A DNA stretch of 6,132 nt, taken from assembly GCA_023251855.1 (NCBI GenBank), contig JAHEYA010000043.1:4765-10896 (forward strand), read 5' to 3'. The position numbers and the translations under genes are program-made. This document shows positions 5,198 through 6,132 of this stretch, one piece after another. The notes under the pieces were generated by a model that ran no database searches, had not been told where the DNA came from, and saw only the letters and a list, made by a program, of their open reading frames with translations. This DNA is from Bacteroidota bacterium. GTDB taxonomy: Bacteria > Bacteroidota > Bacteroidia > 2-12-FULL-35-15. How positions within the stretch are numbered: position 1 is the stretch's first letter; every line of letters starts with the position of its first letter.

Positions 5198-6132
5198 GGC
5201 AATTCCTGTGTAATAGTGAGGTTGTTCGGATGTATCGGTTAATTCAACTTTCCAAACATATACATCTGTTTGAGAAATGGTGTTGCCTTTGTTTGATTTT
5301 CCGTCCCAGCCAAGGTTCATATCTGCTGTGTGAAAGCACATATTTCCCCATCGGTCAAATATCCATAGATTGTAGGTTTCAGGCTTCCAGCCGGTACCTT
5401 TTGGAAGAAAGGTATCATTTTTCCCATCATAATTAGGAGTAAAAGTTTCAGGTGCATAAAATGTAAATCCGTAGGTAATTGAAATAGCATGGATTGTAGT
5501 ATCGCTACAGCCTTTATCACTTTTTACAATAAGCATAACCGGGAATGAGCCTGTATTGCCGTAACTATGATAAGGATTTTGAAGTAGAGAGGAAGCTGTA
5601 TCGCCAAAATTCCAGTTCCAGTTTGAAATAGTTCCTGAGGAAATAATTGAATTATCGAAAAAATTTATTCCCGGAGCATAGATATCCGTTACAGTAGGAT
5701 TACTTGTAAAAGCCGCAACCGGTATTGGAAACACATTGATGTAATTGTTTTTGGTAAGTGAACCGCTGCACCCATTTGAGGAAACGGCTGTTAAAGTTAC
5801 AGTGTATGCGCCAGCATTTGGATAACAATGAAGGATGTTTTGAACTGTCGAAGATAAGCTGTCTCCAAAATCCCAGCGCCATGCTGAGATAGAACCACCG
5901 GCAATTGCTGAATTATCTGTAAAATTAACACATACCGGCTCACATCCTGAAAGTATATCAGCAGTAAAGTCAACTATTGGCGAAGGTTGCGGGGTAACTG
6001 TGGTAAGAGCAATTGTAGAAGTTACTGTGCAGCCATCAGTTAATGTAACAGTATAGGTGGTGGGTATAGTTGGGCTAACAGTATTTGTAGTACCAGCAGT
6101 GTTTCCGGGAGTCCACACATAATTATAATTGC
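5183..6132 (-). CDS. PKD-repeat surface protein with gliding-motility/T9SS type B C-terminal domain, N-terminus outside window
   Basis: This is the C-terminal 315 or so residues of a larger protein. The frame stays open to the right edge (reading NYNY before VWTPGN), and the GTG at 6118 is clearly internal, so no start is in view. Numbering from that GTG, residues 1-42 are the end of a repeat of the VWTPG..TTYTVTLTDGC type, common in adhesin-like Bacteroidota proteins. A first PKD domain spans about 48-130 with WRWDFGD (80-86) and YTVTLTA. A second spans about 134-215 with WNWNFGD (167-173). The last part, about 218-311, is the CHU_C / gliding-motility-associated domain: APETFTPNYDGKNDTF, LWIFDRWGN, GWDGKSNKG, VYVWKVELTD, YTGIASII. 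This domain directs export by the T9SS as a type B signal, usually leading to surface attachment of large adhesins. Such proteins often exceed a thousand residues; the full size is unknown here. Its own role (adhesion, gliding or matrix) cannot be told. It ends tail to tail with the choice-of-anchor V gene, leaving 7 bases. Confidence 0.93.
   Translation of the reverse strand, partial: NYNYVWTPGNTAGTTNTVSPTIPTTYTVTLTDGCTVTSTIALTTVTPQPSPIVDFTADILSGCEPVCVNFTDNSAIAGGSISAWRWDFGDSLSSTVQNILHCYPNAGAYTVTLTAVSSNGCSGSLTKNNYINVFPIPVAAFTSNPTVTDIYAPGINFFDNSIISSGTISNWNWNFGDTASSLLQNPYHSYGNTGSFPVMLIVKSDKGCSDTTIHAISITYGFTFYAPETFTPNYDGKNDTFLPKGTGWKPETYNLWIFDRWGNMCFHTADMNLGWDGKSNKGNTISQTDVYVWKVELTDTSEQPHYYTGIASIIN

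Noticed and set aside
5230..5882. Other-frame open reading stretches inside the PKD/CHU_C gene.
   Set aside because: The PKD and CHU_C motifs fix the true frame; these are shadows.

Overview
The window comes from an AT-rich genome of the phylum Bacteroidota. Three things support this. Two different proteins carry C-terminal sorting domains of the type IX secretion system (T9SS): one type A, one gliding-motility/CHU_C type B. A TonB-dependent receptor with an N-terminal carboxypeptidase-regulatory-like domain is paired with a DUF4249 lipoprotein. A perfect Bacteroidota-type promoter (TTTG, 19 bases, TAnnTTTG) stands in front of the receptor, and no start codon has a Shine-Dalgarno sequence. 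The mix of PKD/CHU_C and Reeler-like secreted proteins fits environmental Cytophagia or Chitinophagia-like lineages, but the genus cannot be told from sequence alone.

Layout. Positions 1-739 (minus) hold a multi-pass membrane protein, cut by the left edge, with a tandemly duplicated DoxX-like HGL motif. Positions 740-928 are an AT-rich spacer with a 14-bp tandem repeat and a candidate hairpin. Positions 929-1750 (minus) encode the DUF4249 lipoprotein and 1754-4114 (minus) the TonB-dependent receptor; the two are 3 bases apart and form one operon read leftwards. Positions 4115-4251 are a divergent regulatory region with the receptor promoter and a perfect 9-bp inverted repeat lying over it. 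Positions 4252-5175 (plus) encode a secreted choice-of-anchor V (Reeler-like) protein with an unusual CX5CH motif and a type A T9SS tail. Positions 5183-6132 (minus) are the C-terminal part of a large PKD-repeat surface protein with a type B T9SS tail. It converges on the previous gene with a 7-base gap and a small shared hairpin.

How the genes may work together. The receptor and DUF4249 lipoprotein probably form an outer-membrane uptake or surface complex whose substrate is unknown; no SusD is present. The receptor and the secreted protein share a divergent control region, so co-regulation is possible. Both T9SS substrates would be exported to the cell surface by machinery encoded elsewhere. 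I see no RNA gene, CRISPR array, insertion sequence, phage gene or defence system, and no clear evidence of a wholly new system. The most unusual points are the operator-like dyad over the receptor promoter, the homopolymer tracts in the receptor signal-peptide coding region, and the CX5CH motif.
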